Source of the DNA: Marinomonas transparens
Lineage (GTDB): Bacteria; Pseudomonadota; Gammaproteobacteria; Pseudomonadales; Marinomonadaceae
Reading direction: 5' to 3'
Assembly (NCBI RefSeq): GCF_016463975.1
Contig: NZ_JAEMNX010000011.1
Location: 1-64,000 of the forward strand
DNA length: 64,000 bases
This document shows positions 16,910 through 25,143 of this stretch, one piece after another. Each line of letters opens with the position of its first letter. The stretch's first letter is position 1. Made by a program: the position numbers and the translations under genes. The notes under the pieces are model-generated. The model had not been told where the DNA came from and ran no database searches. It worked only from the letters and a program-made list of their open reading frames with translations.

Positions 16910-17974
16910 TTATAGTGTCTCTATGAGTGGTGCGTATAAGGATAATAGTGTTGAAGCAACAAAAGCGCCTGCAATAAAAAGGCAGAGAGCAGGAATTGAT
17001 TTTTCTAAAAAAGTGACATTCTTCTGCCAACGTCTTTCGTGTTCTTTTGCTGCTAAATGTAGAGCCCGCTCAATATCACCATCTTTTTCTGCTGAATGTA
17101 AAGCAATTGCTGATTCATTAGGAAACCATTGCTGTGGAAAACAGTCACCATAATTGTGGCCAAGACGAAGGGAATAATACACTTTTAAAATCTCGTGTTG
17201 CATTGTTTTGTGCTGAAAATATTCCGGCATAGATTTCAAAGCTTGTTGTAGCGGGTAACCTGTTTTTCTCGTTGTCGCTAGCAGTGAAAAAAATTTGGTT
17301 AGACGGAAGCTATGACTATATGTTTCTAACCAATTGCAGGCATTACCTTTATATAGACTGGTGATGATCAAAATCTGGATTAAGCTACAAAATAGATAGA
17401 TACCGATATCATGGATAAGCCTAAAAGATAAAGTAAGGCTCTGACTAGATAAAAAAGCGGTATTTAATACACTCATTAAGAGGGCGATTTGAATGATACA
17501 GCATGGATAAACCATGGCTTTTAGAAGGCGTCTAGACCAGGCCAACAGAGTGTTTAATTGTGTAATAGATAGCTTTAGGCTTTCTTCACAGTCTTCCCGA
17601 GAACCTTGAGAATTTAATAGTTGGCAGTAAGGGGCTGTGTGGCGGTCCGCAAGCTTTGTCAAAACAGTGTTTAAGATAGCGCCATTTTCTAATTCACTTA
17701 ATATGGTCTTACAGATATTCGCTAAGTCAGTATGGGTTGAGGATTGGGCCAAATGAACTAAGGCTTCATTAAGTTGTAGGCCTGAATGTAAGGCATTCTG
17801 TACTTCTTCATAAAAGGTCAATAGCGTTTTGTAATTTAGTTTTTTAGGGTGCCATCTCGTTATGCTGACATTCCATTGCCCTTTTTTGATGCAATTGAAA
17901 AGGATTTCTTTTTCAGCGTGACTAAAACGATATTCAATTTCTCCATCGTCATATTTTATTTTATACCATGGCAT
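16910..17974 (-). CDS. pilC: Type IV pilus inner-membrane platform protein PilC (GspF family)
   Basis: 354 aa with two GspF-type repeats: FYEEVQNALHSGLQLNEALVHLA and FFSLLATTRKTGYPLQQALKSM, and membrane helices near 165-190, 195-225 and 325-350. It is shorter than typical PilC (~400 aa) and the first repeat region is poorly conserved. It sits between pilB and pilD and overlaps pilB by 14 nt. Confidence 0.88.
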   Translation of the reverse strand: MPWYKIKYDDGEIEYRFSHAEKEILFNCIKKGQWNVSITRWHPKKLNYKTLLTFYEEVQNALHSGLQLNEALVHLAQSSTHTDLANICKTILSELENGAILNTVLTKLADRHTAPYCQLLNSQGSREDCEESLKLSITQLNTLLAWSRRLLKAMVYPCCIIQIALLMSVLNTAFLSSQSLTLSFRLIHDIGIYLFCSLIQILIITSLYKGNACNWLETYSHSFRLTKFFSLLATTRKTGYPLQQALKSMPEYFQHKTMQHEILKVYYSLRLGHNYGDCFPQQWFPNESAIALHSAEKDGDIERALHLAAKEHERRWQKNVTFLEKSIPALCLFIAGAFVASTLLSLYAPLIETL

Positions 17975-18911
17975 TTTGGGGGTCTTCCGCTTTATAGCTA
18001 AAAGCCTGCCATAATCCTGATAAAGAAATCAGGGACTCATAATCTCTTGGAAGGTTATTTTCCCATCTTGGTAGTAAGCCATTAAAAATAGGTTTTTGTG
18101 AGTTTGTTTTGTAAGACATGGATTGATGAATGATCAATTTTAATGAGCTGACCAGTGAAAAGAAATCGACTTGCCAGCCATGACATCTATGAATCGCATC
18201 TAAGGCTGAATTCGTGTGTAATGTGGCTAATACGAGATGGCCTGTTAAGGCGGCATTTACTGCAAGGTTTGCGGTAACTGCATCACGTACTTCTCCAACC
18301 ATAATGATATCTGGGTCTTGTCTTAGGAACGATTTGAGTAGGGCGGCGGAATCTAAACCAATTGCTTTGTTTGGCTCACATTGAAAGAGGCCAGAAATTT
18401 CGTATTCTACAGGGTCCTCTATTGTGAAAATTGTTTTGTTTCCTGTGTTTAATACATCCAGGCATGAGTACAGGCTAGTGCTTTTACCTGCGCCTGTTGC
18501 TCCACAGACCAAAATCAAACCACTTGGAGACTTTAAGGTCGATTTTAATGTTTGCAGTAAAGGTTTTTGTATGCCTATTTCGTCTAGTGGTAAGCGGCTT
18601 TTTTCCGGCAGTAACCTGAGTGCGGTTTTTTCACCTTTAACCGTTGCTATGATGCTGACTCTGATAAAAGTACTACGGCTTTTTTCTGTAAACAAAAACT
18701 GCCCTTCTTGAGTTCTTCTCGTTTCAGATAAATCTAGATTGGAGCGAATTTTAATACGATTTATGAGGTTACTATCACTGGGCAGTGTCGCGACCGTGTG
18801 TAACTTCCCATAACTGCGCTGATAGATTTTTACACTGGAATGGGTGTGTTCAATATGCACATCCGTGGCATTGTTATTAATGGCGTTTGAAATGATTTCT
18901 TCTAGAGTCAT
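17961..18911 (-). CDS. pilB: Short type IV pilus assembly ATPase (PilB/GspE family)
   Basis: 316 aa versus ~560-570 for ordinary PilB. The ATPase core is intact: Walker A GATGAGKST (137-145), Asp box TIEDPVEY (~163-170), Walker B/catalytic Glu IIMVGEVRD (202-210) and His box GHLVLATLHTNSALDAI (~224). The N-terminal N1D/MshEN region and the C-terminal tetracysteine zinc motif are absent. It overlaps the pilin gene by 4 nt and pilC by 14 nt, so it is unlikely to be a random truncation. Gene name by position; PilB versus other extension ATPase cannot be settled by eye. Confidence 0.85.
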   Translation of the reverse strand: MTLEEIISNAINNNATDVHIEHTHSSVKIYQRSYGKLHTVATLPSDSNLINRIKIRSNLDLSETRRTQEGQFLFTEKSRSTFIRVSIIATVKGEKTALRLLPEKSRLPLDEIGIQKPLLQTLKSTLKSPSGLILVCGATGAGKSTSLYSCLDVLNTGNKTIFTIEDPVEYEISGLFQCEPNKAIGLDSAALLKSFLRQDPDIIMVGEVRDAVTANLAVNAALTGHLVLATLHTNSALDAIHRCHGWQVDFFSLVSSLKLIIHQSMSYKTNSQKPIFNGLLPRWENNLPRDYESLISLSGLWQAFSYKAEDPQNAMV

Positions 18912-19357
18912 TCTTCTTCTCCTTCTAAGCTGTCACATTGCTGAGGAAGAACGTTTTGATTTATATCTGAAGTGCAGTGCCAAGTTTTATTTGAGTCGCG
19001 AATATAGGTGATATTTTGATTTTCTTTTATTCCGGTGCTCTTTTTAAGAGCAATAATGAGGTGACCCGTATCATCATTTTGCTGGCTAACAGAAATTGAC
19101 TTGACGATTGTATCGTCATTGAGCGTTGTTTTGATTTGATCGAATTCAGTTGTGGTAGGAAATAGGCCTTCTAAGAGAATATATTCTTCTACCAAGGATT
19201 GGTGTTGTGTGGCTAGATTTTGTGCTTCAACCAATTTCGCTTTGGTGATTTGTCGAGTAAAAGTAGGAGCAGAGACACTGGCCAGTATGGAGATGATAGC
19301 GATAACTACCATGAGTTCTAATAGGGTGAATCCATGTGCAAAAGGTTTGTGAGACAT
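18908..19357 (-). CDS. pilA: Type IV major pilin-like protein (PilA/PilE)
   Basis: 149 aa with a prepilin leader ending in Gly (HG-FTLLELMVVIAIISILAS), cleaved and N-methylated at Phe, Glu5 present, then the hydrophobic assembly helix. The C-terminal part has a likely disulfide loop (WHC ... QQC) near the end, as in type IVa pilins, and an acidic tail. First gene of the pil-coaE-yacG operon. Confidence 0.9.
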   Translation of the reverse strand: MSHKPFAHGFTLLELMVVIAIISILASVSAPTFTRQITKAKLVEAQNLATQHQSLVEEYILLEGLFPTTTEFDQIKTTLNDDTIVKSISVSQQNDDTGHLIIALKKSTGIKENQNITYIRDSNKTWHCTSDINQNVLPQQCDSLEGEEE

Positions 19358-19438
19358 CTTTCTTCACTCCTTTGAATATTCTATTTTAGCATCCTGCTAA
19401 AACATGGTTTTTAGTTTGTCGTTACTAAATTGACTAGA

Positions 19439-19879
19439 CTAAACAATGTCGTCTAAAAAATGTCCCGTATGGGCATCGTTATCTTGATAGTCTTCTAGCT
19501 CACCTTGATGCTTTTCTTCAATACTTTGAATACTCTCTAACTCCTCTCGGGAGTTTGATGCTTGCACCTCTACCGTTTCGGCTTTCTGAATATCATTTTT
19601 AGATAAAGGCTGTGCTTTCATTTCTTCAGATTGAGGCTTGCTATGTTGGGATAATGCTTGTCCCTCTTCGGATATGGTGACAACAAAGTCACTAGACGCT
19701 TTTGCATTGCGGGCATTAAGAGCGGCGATATTTTTGTCTTCATCGGAACGTAGGTCGAACGGGGTGTACCCTGTGGAATTAGCATTCGGCAGGGTATGGT
19801 TAGTTATTGCAATGGTGTGAGGAAGACTACCAGACATTAACGCCACCACTTGATTACAAATAGACAAATAGGGATTCAA
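19439..19879 (-). CDS. Hypothetical hydrophilic protein
   Basis: 146 aa, not recognised. Highly polar and rich in Glu, Ser, Asn and Gln, with no membrane segment after the start and a largely disordered look. The motif SSDFVVTISEEGQALSQ resembles a short segment seen in various uncharacterised proteobacterial proteins. Same strand as the pil operon but 82 nt upstream of the pilin, with no obvious link. Reality as a gene is moderately supported by its length and by the open gap around it. Confidence 0.55.
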   Translation of the reverse strand: MNPYLSICNQVVALMSGSLPHTIAITNHTLPNANSTGYTPFDLRSDEDKNIAALNARNAKASSDFVVTISEEGQALSQHSKPQSEEMKAQPLSKNDIQKAETVEVQASNSREELESIQSIEEKHQGELEDYQDNDAHTGHFLDDIV

Positions 19880-19922
19880 TTAACAAGTATTCTTACTAGA
19901 GCTTAATGCGGAATGAGAGAGA

Positions 19923-19960
19923 TGTCCAATACCATCGATTTATATGGATGGTATTGGACA
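19923..19960 (-). terminator. Perfect 14-bp inverted repeat after pta
   Basis: TGTCCAATACCATC (19923-19936) is an exact inverted repeat of GATGGTATTGGACA (19947-19960) with a 10-nt loop, starting 12 nt after the pta stop. A U-run is missing on either strand, so termination may be weak or Rho-assisted. It could alternatively be an operator for the 146-aa gene that begins 44 nt further on. Confidence 0.5.
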
Positions 19961-19972
19961 CAGGGTGAGTAG

Positions 19973-22072
19973 CTAAGCGTTTTCTAGTTGGCTTGCTTGA
20001 ATTGCGGTTATAGCAATGGTGTAAACAATATCGTCGACCAGAGCACCACGGGATAAGTCATTAACGGGTTTACGGATCCCTTGTAGCATAGGGCCAATGC
20101 TGACCACCTCAGCACTTCGTTGTACCGCTTTATAGGTCGTATTGCCGGTGTTTAGGTCGGGGAAAATAAACACAGTTGCTTTGCCGGCGACCTTACTATC
20201 AGGTGCTTTTTGTTTAGCCACTTTTTCCATAATAGCGGCATCGTATTGCAATGGTCCGTCGATGAGTAGGTCTGGACGACGGTTTTGAGCAATGATTGTG
20301 GCTTCTCTTACTTTATCTACGTCATTACCACTACCAGAACCACCAGTACTGTAGCTAATCATGGCGACTTTAGGTGCTATGCCAAAGGCAGTGGCTGAAT
20401 CGGCACTCTGTATGGCAATTTCTGCGAGTTGTTCCGCGGTAGGGTCGGGGTTGATAGCACAATCACCATATACGAGAACCTGATCTGGGAGGCACATAAA
20501 GAAAACCGATGAGACCAAACTTGCTGATGGCGAAGTTTTAATCAGCTGAAGAGCAGGGCGAATTGTGTTTGCTGTGGTATGAATGGCGCCAGATACCAAG
20601 CCATCCATGTCACCCATTTGTAGCATCATGGTGCCAAGCACCACATTGTCCTCAAGCTGCTCGCGAGCCACAATATCAGTTAAACCGCGTTTCTTTCTTA
20701 GCTGAACCATAGGGGCAACATAGTTTTCACGAATGCTTTCTGGGTCGACAATTTCAACGCTCGCATCGAGTTCAATACCGTTATTTTGGGCTATGCGAAC
20801 AATCTCCGCTTTATTGCCTAATAAGGTACATCGAGCGATACCTCTTTCAGCGCAAACAGAGGCTGCTTGGATGGTGCGGATCTCTTCTCCTTCAGGAAGA
20901 ATAATTCGTTTATTAAGTGCCCGTGCTTGCTCGATGAGACGAAACCGAAAGGCTGGAGGAGAAAGCTTTCTTTCTTCTTGGTTGAGAGCAAATGAGTTTA
21001 TCCAGTCATGATCGATACAGCGGGCTATATGTTCCTTAACATTTAACACGCGCTCTTTATCATCGAGTGGAATTTCTTGATTGAATGACTGCATGGTGAT
21101 GGCAGTGTCCCAGCTGTTAGTATCTACAGAAAGGACAGGTAGCCCTTTGGCCATCGCTTTACCACATAAAATCATCAGAGCTTCACTGGGTTGATAACCA
21201 CTCGTGAGAACAAGGGCGGCAATTTTAGTGTCGTTTAACGCGGCGATGGCTGTCGCCATAATGATGTCGGTGCGATCACCTGGAGTGAATACCAAAACGC
21301 CAGGTCTCAATGCCTCTAACATGTTTTCTACACCGCGAGCACATAGAGTATAAGATTGCACTCGGCGGGATTCTATTTCTCCAGCATTAATGACTTTGGC
21401 TTCTAGAAAGTCTGCAACGTCTTTAACTCGTGGGAAGGTAAGTTCATCAGAAACAGGGATTTGTCCTAATAGACTGAAATTGCGTTTGAAAATACCCCGT
21501 TGTGCAAATAGGTCACCATAGGACTTTGCGCCTAGGGAGCCAAGAGGAGTTTTATTTAAAATGCAACCAATGACATCTGCCGCTTTTATTCCGCCATAGG
21601 AGCCTGCAGCTATTTCCACATGATGCTCAAGTTCATTGACGCGCATATCACCGGGGGCCGTCACTAAAACAAGCCCAGCATCAAGAGTTCTGGCGATGGC
21701 CTTATTGAGCCGAGTTGCATAAGGGTGACCTGGGATTTGTGCTAGACCCTCAACAATAACAGTAGAATCGGGCTCTACACTGGCTTGAAAGCGCCCGACA
21801 ACTTCTTCCATTAACTCATCAATATTATCGTTGTATAAATATCTTTCTGCGTCCTGTAACGATATCGGTTCTGCAGGCGTTAATAACGAGCCTTGTGATA
21901 CCATGGCGGTTGATTTATCAGGGCCCGTATCGCCGGGGCGAGGTTGGGCAATGGGCTTGAAAAAACTGGCTTTTAAGCCTTGCTGTTCGAGTGCACGAAC
22001 AAGACCAACTGATACAGATGTCAAGCCGACGCCGGGGCCTGTTGGTACTGTCATAAGTACATTTATTGACAT
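19973..22072 (-). CDS. pta: Phosphate acetyltransferase
   Basis: 699-aa long-form Pta, interconverting acetyl-CoA and acetyl phosphate. The N-terminal P-loop/BioD-like domain (VPTGPGVGLTSVSVGLVRAL) is followed by a DRTAGG domain (~215-340) and the C-terminal catalytic PTA domain (~375-695, with RIILPEGEEIRTIQA, GLVSGAIHTTANTIRPALQ and NTGNTTYKAVQRSA). Downstream of ackA by 45 nt; the pair converts acetyl-CoA to acetate with ATP gain or assimilates acetate. Confidence 0.97.
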   Translation of the reverse strand: MSINVLMTVPTGPGVGLTSVSVGLVRALEQQGLKASFFKPIAQPRPGDTGPDKSTAMVSQGSLLTPAEPISLQDAERYLYNDNIDELMEEVVGRFQASVEPDSTVIVEGLAQIPGHPYATRLNKAIARTLDAGLVLVTAPGDMRVNELEHHVEIAAGSYGGIKAADVIGCILNKTPLGSLGAKSYGDLFAQRGIFKRNFSLLGQIPVSDELTFPRVKDVADFLEAKVINAGEIESRRVQSYTLCARGVENMLEALRPGVLVFTPGDRTDIIMATAIAALNDTKIAALVLTSGYQPSEALMILCGKAMAKGLPVLSVDTNSWDTAITMQSFNQEIPLDDKERVLNVKEHIARCIDHDWINSFALNQEERKLSPPAFRFRLIEQARALNKRIILPEGEEIRTIQAASVCAERGIARCTLLGNKAEIVRIAQNNGIELDASVEIVDPESIRENYVAPMVQLRKKRGLTDIVAREQLEDNVVLGTMMLQMGDMDGLVSGAIHTTANTIRPALQLIKTSPSASLVSSVFFMCLPDQVLVYGDCAINPDPTAEQLAEIAIQSADSATAFGIAPKVAMISYSTGGSGSGNDVDKVREATIIAQNRRPDLLIDGPLQYDAAIMEKVAKQKAPDSKVAGKATVFIFPDLNTGNTTYKAVQRSAEVVSIGPMLQGIRKPVNDLSRGALVDDIVYTIAITAIQASQLENA

Positions 22073-22117
22073 AGCTAAAAGTCCTAAGTCGATCGATTTT
22101 TGTTCTGTTAATATCGA

Positions 22118-23311
22118 TTAATGCTGGATCAAGTTAATAGTGTCTAAAGCGATCATTAGCTCTTCATTGGTTGGAATAACCCAAACATTCGTGGTGCAGG
22201 TTTGTGCTTTAATATTTAAGTTTTCACCGCGAGGGGCGCTCTCATTTAACTCTGAGTCTATACTGATATTGAACGCTTTCAAGCGGTTACAAACGGCTTG
22301 TCGAAGGTAGCTGGAGTTTTCTCCAATACCACCAGTAAAAACTATGTGGTCAATATTCTCTAAAGTTGTTGCTGCGCTGGCTAGGTATTTCGCTGTTCTT
22401 GCCGCAAACATCTCTAAGGCGAGTTTTGCTCTTTCATCGCCAGAAGTCATTGCTTCCTCAAGAGTCCGGCAATCGTTAGATAGCTCTGATATGCCCAGTA
22501 AGCCACTTTTTTTATTAAGAATGTCTAGCGCTGCTTGGGCGGAAATGTCCTCGGCCTGACTAATGAAAGAGAGTAGGCTTGGGTCTAAGCTACCAGACCG
22601 AGTGCCCATCATAAGACCTTCAAGTGGTGTAATGCCCATGCTAGTATCTGAAGATTCGCCCTGATTTATTGCGCAAATGCTGGCACCATTGCCTAGGTGT
22701 GCAACCAATACACCTTGCTGATGACTGCCTTTCGAAATAGTAGCCAATTGCTTGCTAATGTAGCGATAGCTCGTGCCATGAAAACCGTACTTACGGAAGT
22801 GATGATCTCGATAAAGCCCCATCGGAATAGGGTAAAGGTATTGCTCTGGTGTTAAGGTTTGATGAAATGCCGTATCAAACACCGCGACTTGAGGGAGTCC
22901 AGGGAAAAGCTCGGAGGCGATTTCAATGCCCTTCAGATGGGCTGGGTTGTGAAGCGGTGCGAATTTTGCGCATTCCTCGATACCATCGACCACCTTTTGG
23001 TTAATCAATACTGATTTGCTAAAGGTTTCCCCACCATGAACCACTCTATGCCCAACACCAATTAATGAATCATGGATATTCGGATGTGAATCTAACCATA
23101 GTTTTATTTGCGTAATTGCGTTTTTATGACTGCCGTCATCGAGAATAATTTGCTTCTTTTCACCATCACATTTAAATGTAATGCTACTTAAATTAGAACC
23201 CAATTTGTCAGCAATACCTTCAACGAGGATGTGTTGACCTGCATGGCTGAGAACCGCAAATTTTAACGATGAGCTGCCGCAGTTGATTACTAATATACCA
23301 TCCTTCATCAT
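22118..23311 (-). CDS. ackA: Acetate kinase
   Basis: 397 aa, acetyl phosphate + ADP to acetate + ATP. Signatures: VINCGSSSLKFAV at the N-terminus, GVGHRVVHGGE, VFDTAFH, GTSYRYI, AHLGNGASICA and FTGGIGENSS. The ATG overlaps the nadC stop (ATGA) with AGGAG upstream; initiation at the second Met is equally possible. Organised as nadC-ackA-pta. Confidence 0.97.
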   Translation of the reverse strand: MMKDGILVINCGSSSLKFAVLSHAGQHILVEGIADKLGSNLSSITFKCDGEKKQIILDDGSHKNAITQIKLWLDSHPNIHDSLIGVGHRVVHGGETFSKSVLINQKVVDGIEECAKFAPLHNPAHLKGIEIASELFPGLPQVAVFDTAFHQTLTPEQYLYPIPMGLYRDHHFRKYGFHGTSYRYISKQLATISKGSHQQGVLVAHLGNGASICAINQGESSDTSMGITPLEGLMMGTRSGSLDPSLLSFISQAEDISAQAALDILNKKSGLLGISELSNDCRTLEEAMTSGDERAKLALEMFAARTAKYLASAATTLENIDHIVFTGGIGENSSYLRQAVCNRLKAFNISIDSELNESAPRGENLNIKAQTCTTNVWVIPTNEELMIALDTINLIQH

Positions 23312-24159
23312 TGCTCCTGAGATACGCGTAAAGAGAGATCTATTGCTTGAACATGTTTTGTTAAGGCTCCGATAGATACAAAATCTACGCCTGTTGCAGC
23401 AACGTCTAAAAGCCTACCTTGATCCATATTACCAGAAGCTTCGAATTTCACTTGACCTCTAAACTCTGCAACGGCTTGTTTCATGTCTTGATAAGAAAAG
23501 TTATCCAACATGATGATATCGGCGCCAGCATGAACGGCCATAGCAACCTCATCTAGGTTTTCAGTTTCGACTTCAATAGGTTTTCCAGGAGCAATTGTTT
23601 TTGCCATGGATACGGCGTTGCTAATCGAACCAGCAGCCATGATATGATTTTCTTTGATTAAGAAAGCATCATATAGGCCAATGCGATGGTTCTGTCCACC
23701 GCCTACTGTAACGGCATATTTTTGTGCTAACCGCATACCGGGAAGGGTTTTACGGGTATCAAGAATAGTGAGCTTGGTGCCTTCAACAATATTGGCATAT
23801 TGTCCAGTAATGGTTGCAGTATAAGAAAGCGTTTGTAAGAAATTTAGCGCTGCTCTTTCCCCTGTTAAGATGCTACGTGCATGACCTTTAAGGGTTAGAA
23901 AAACCTGATTTACCGCTAATGTGTCACCTTCATTATTATGCCAAGTAATGGAAACGGTATTGCCTAATTGCTTAAACACTTCATTAACCCATGCTTGTCC
24001 ACATAATATTGCAGGTTCGCGGCTAATGACTGTAGCAGTGATTTGTTGCTCATCAGGAATCAGTTGAGCGGTTATATCGCCTGAGCCGACATCCTCTGCT
24101 AATGCAAAGGCAACTTGTGATTGGATGTGCTCGGCTAGCAGAGCGTTTGGCTGTGTCAT
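23308..24159 (-). CDS. nadC: Quinolinate phosphoribosyltransferase (nicotinate-nucleotide pyrophosphorylase)
   Basis: 283 aa. De novo NAD synthesis: quinolinate + PRPP to nicotinate mononucleotide. Signatures: AEDVGSGDITAQLIP, GERAALNFLQTLS, LDTRKTLPGMRLAQKYAV, GGGQNHRIGLYDAFLIKENH, and EVETENLDE followed by DIIMLDNFS. In many gammaproteobacteria nadC neighbours the pilin-pilB-pilC-pilD genes; here ackA and pta lie between them. Confidence 0.96.
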   Translation of the reverse strand: MTQPNALLAEHIQSQVAFALAEDVGSGDITAQLIPDEQQITATVISREPAILCGQAWVNEVFKQLGNTVSITWHNNEGDTLAVNQVFLTLKGHARSILTGERAALNFLQTLSYTATITGQYANIVEGTKLTILDTRKTLPGMRLAQKYAVTVGGGQNHRIGLYDAFLIKENHIMAAGSISNAVSMAKTIAPGKPIEVETENLDEVAMAVHAGADIIMLDNFSYQDMKQAVAEFRGQVKFEASGNMDQGRLLDVAATGVDFVSIGALTKHVQAIDLSLRVSQEQ

Positions 24160-24769
24160 GTTCTACCCTAATTTTTGTCGCCAATAAAGGTCGTATTGTA
24201 GCTTTATATTTTATACTCGTCAGTGTTGATTATTTGGTATTGATTGATTTATTTAGCCATTTCTGAAAAAAGCTCCATTTATACCTCTTGGTGAGGCTTC
24301 TTTTTCAACTTAATTAGTCTGTTTTTTTAAGCTCTAAAATGAAGGTTCATTCATGTCATTCAATTTGTAGTAGAGATTTCAGTGTAGGCTGGTTTTGTCT
24401 ATATGGGGTATGGATGTTTGCTTTCTCTGGTTGTTTTTTAAGCTGTTTCTATTGGTTTTTTTGAGATGCGCGACAGCTTTTTGTAGAAAATACATAAAAT
24501 TAATTTTATTTATTGATGATGTGTTTTTTTAGGATGTTGGTGGGCGCTTCCACTATTTCAGCGGTATTTCGTGCTTTTGAACGCATGGTTTTAGCAAAAA
24601 TGTGAGAATGGAAAAGCTTCAAAAGCCTTGTAAGCAAAGCAATCTTGCGATGGATGGCTAGGCGATTCTTTGATTAGGTGTTAATCTTACGCCCCTATGG
24701 AGAACTACATTCTATAAGTCTAAAGCGTATTTTCCGCAAATTTTTCGTAAATAAACGAATGATGTAGAT

Positions 24770-24796
24770 ACCTCTTCTTGGATGCAGAGGTTTTTT
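24770..24796 (+). terminator. Terminator-like hairpin upstream of aceE
   Basis: ACCTCT pairs with AGAGGT (10-nt loop) and is followed by TTTTTCT. There is no plus-strand gene upstream, so it would end a small RNA or act as an attenuator in the aceE leader. Confidence 0.5.
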
Positions 24797-24875
24797 CTCA
24801 GATGGAATTTAGTAAATAAGTTTTAAGTTTTTCTGTGAGTTTGGTTAAAGCTAAACGTACATAAAAACTAATAAT

Positions 24876-24932
24876 GGGTTTGATGAACCAAACCCTAACT
24901 GGAAGCGAGCCGACCAAGTCTCTTGGTGGTCG
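24876..24932 (+). other. Two adjacent inverted repeats in the aceE upstream region
   Basis: GGGTTTG-6 nt-CAAACCC (24876-24895) is a perfect 7-bp stem. CGACCAAG-tct-CTTGG-TGGTCG (24911-24932) is a second stem with one bulge. They may be leader-RNA hairpins or binding sites for a GntR-type regulator of pyruvate dehydrogenase; neither is shown. Confidence 0.4.
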
Positions 24933-25143
24933 ATACAATGATTGTTTAATTGAAAACAGCGTTGAAAACACAGATAAGCGATGCTTTAAAAGAAATAGGG
25001 TGTCGTTTTATCTTAAATTGGCTGGTTTTTGTATGGCTATTCATACAACTGCCGACGGTTCGTTTAAGTAGCCTCCAAGGCGTTAATACATAAGGTTCTT
25101 GGTAGGTTAACTATCTGTTCTAATAGCGGGAGTTATTAACACG

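Larger units (their letters stand above)
24160..25143. other. 984-nt non-coding gap between nadC and aceE
   Basis: AT-rich with no convincing gene; a 65-codon frame at 24874-25071 has no ribosome binding site or recognisable similarity. It holds a terminator-like hairpin (24770-24796) and two further inverted repeats (24876-24895 and 24911-24932). A long 5' leader for aceE, or a small RNA ending at the 24770 hairpin, are the two obvious readings. Confidence 0.6.

Noticed and set aside
24874..25071. 65-codon open frame upstream of aceE
   Set aside because: No ribosome binding site, no recognisable motif, and it overlaps two hairpins; random occurrence in a long gap is more likely.
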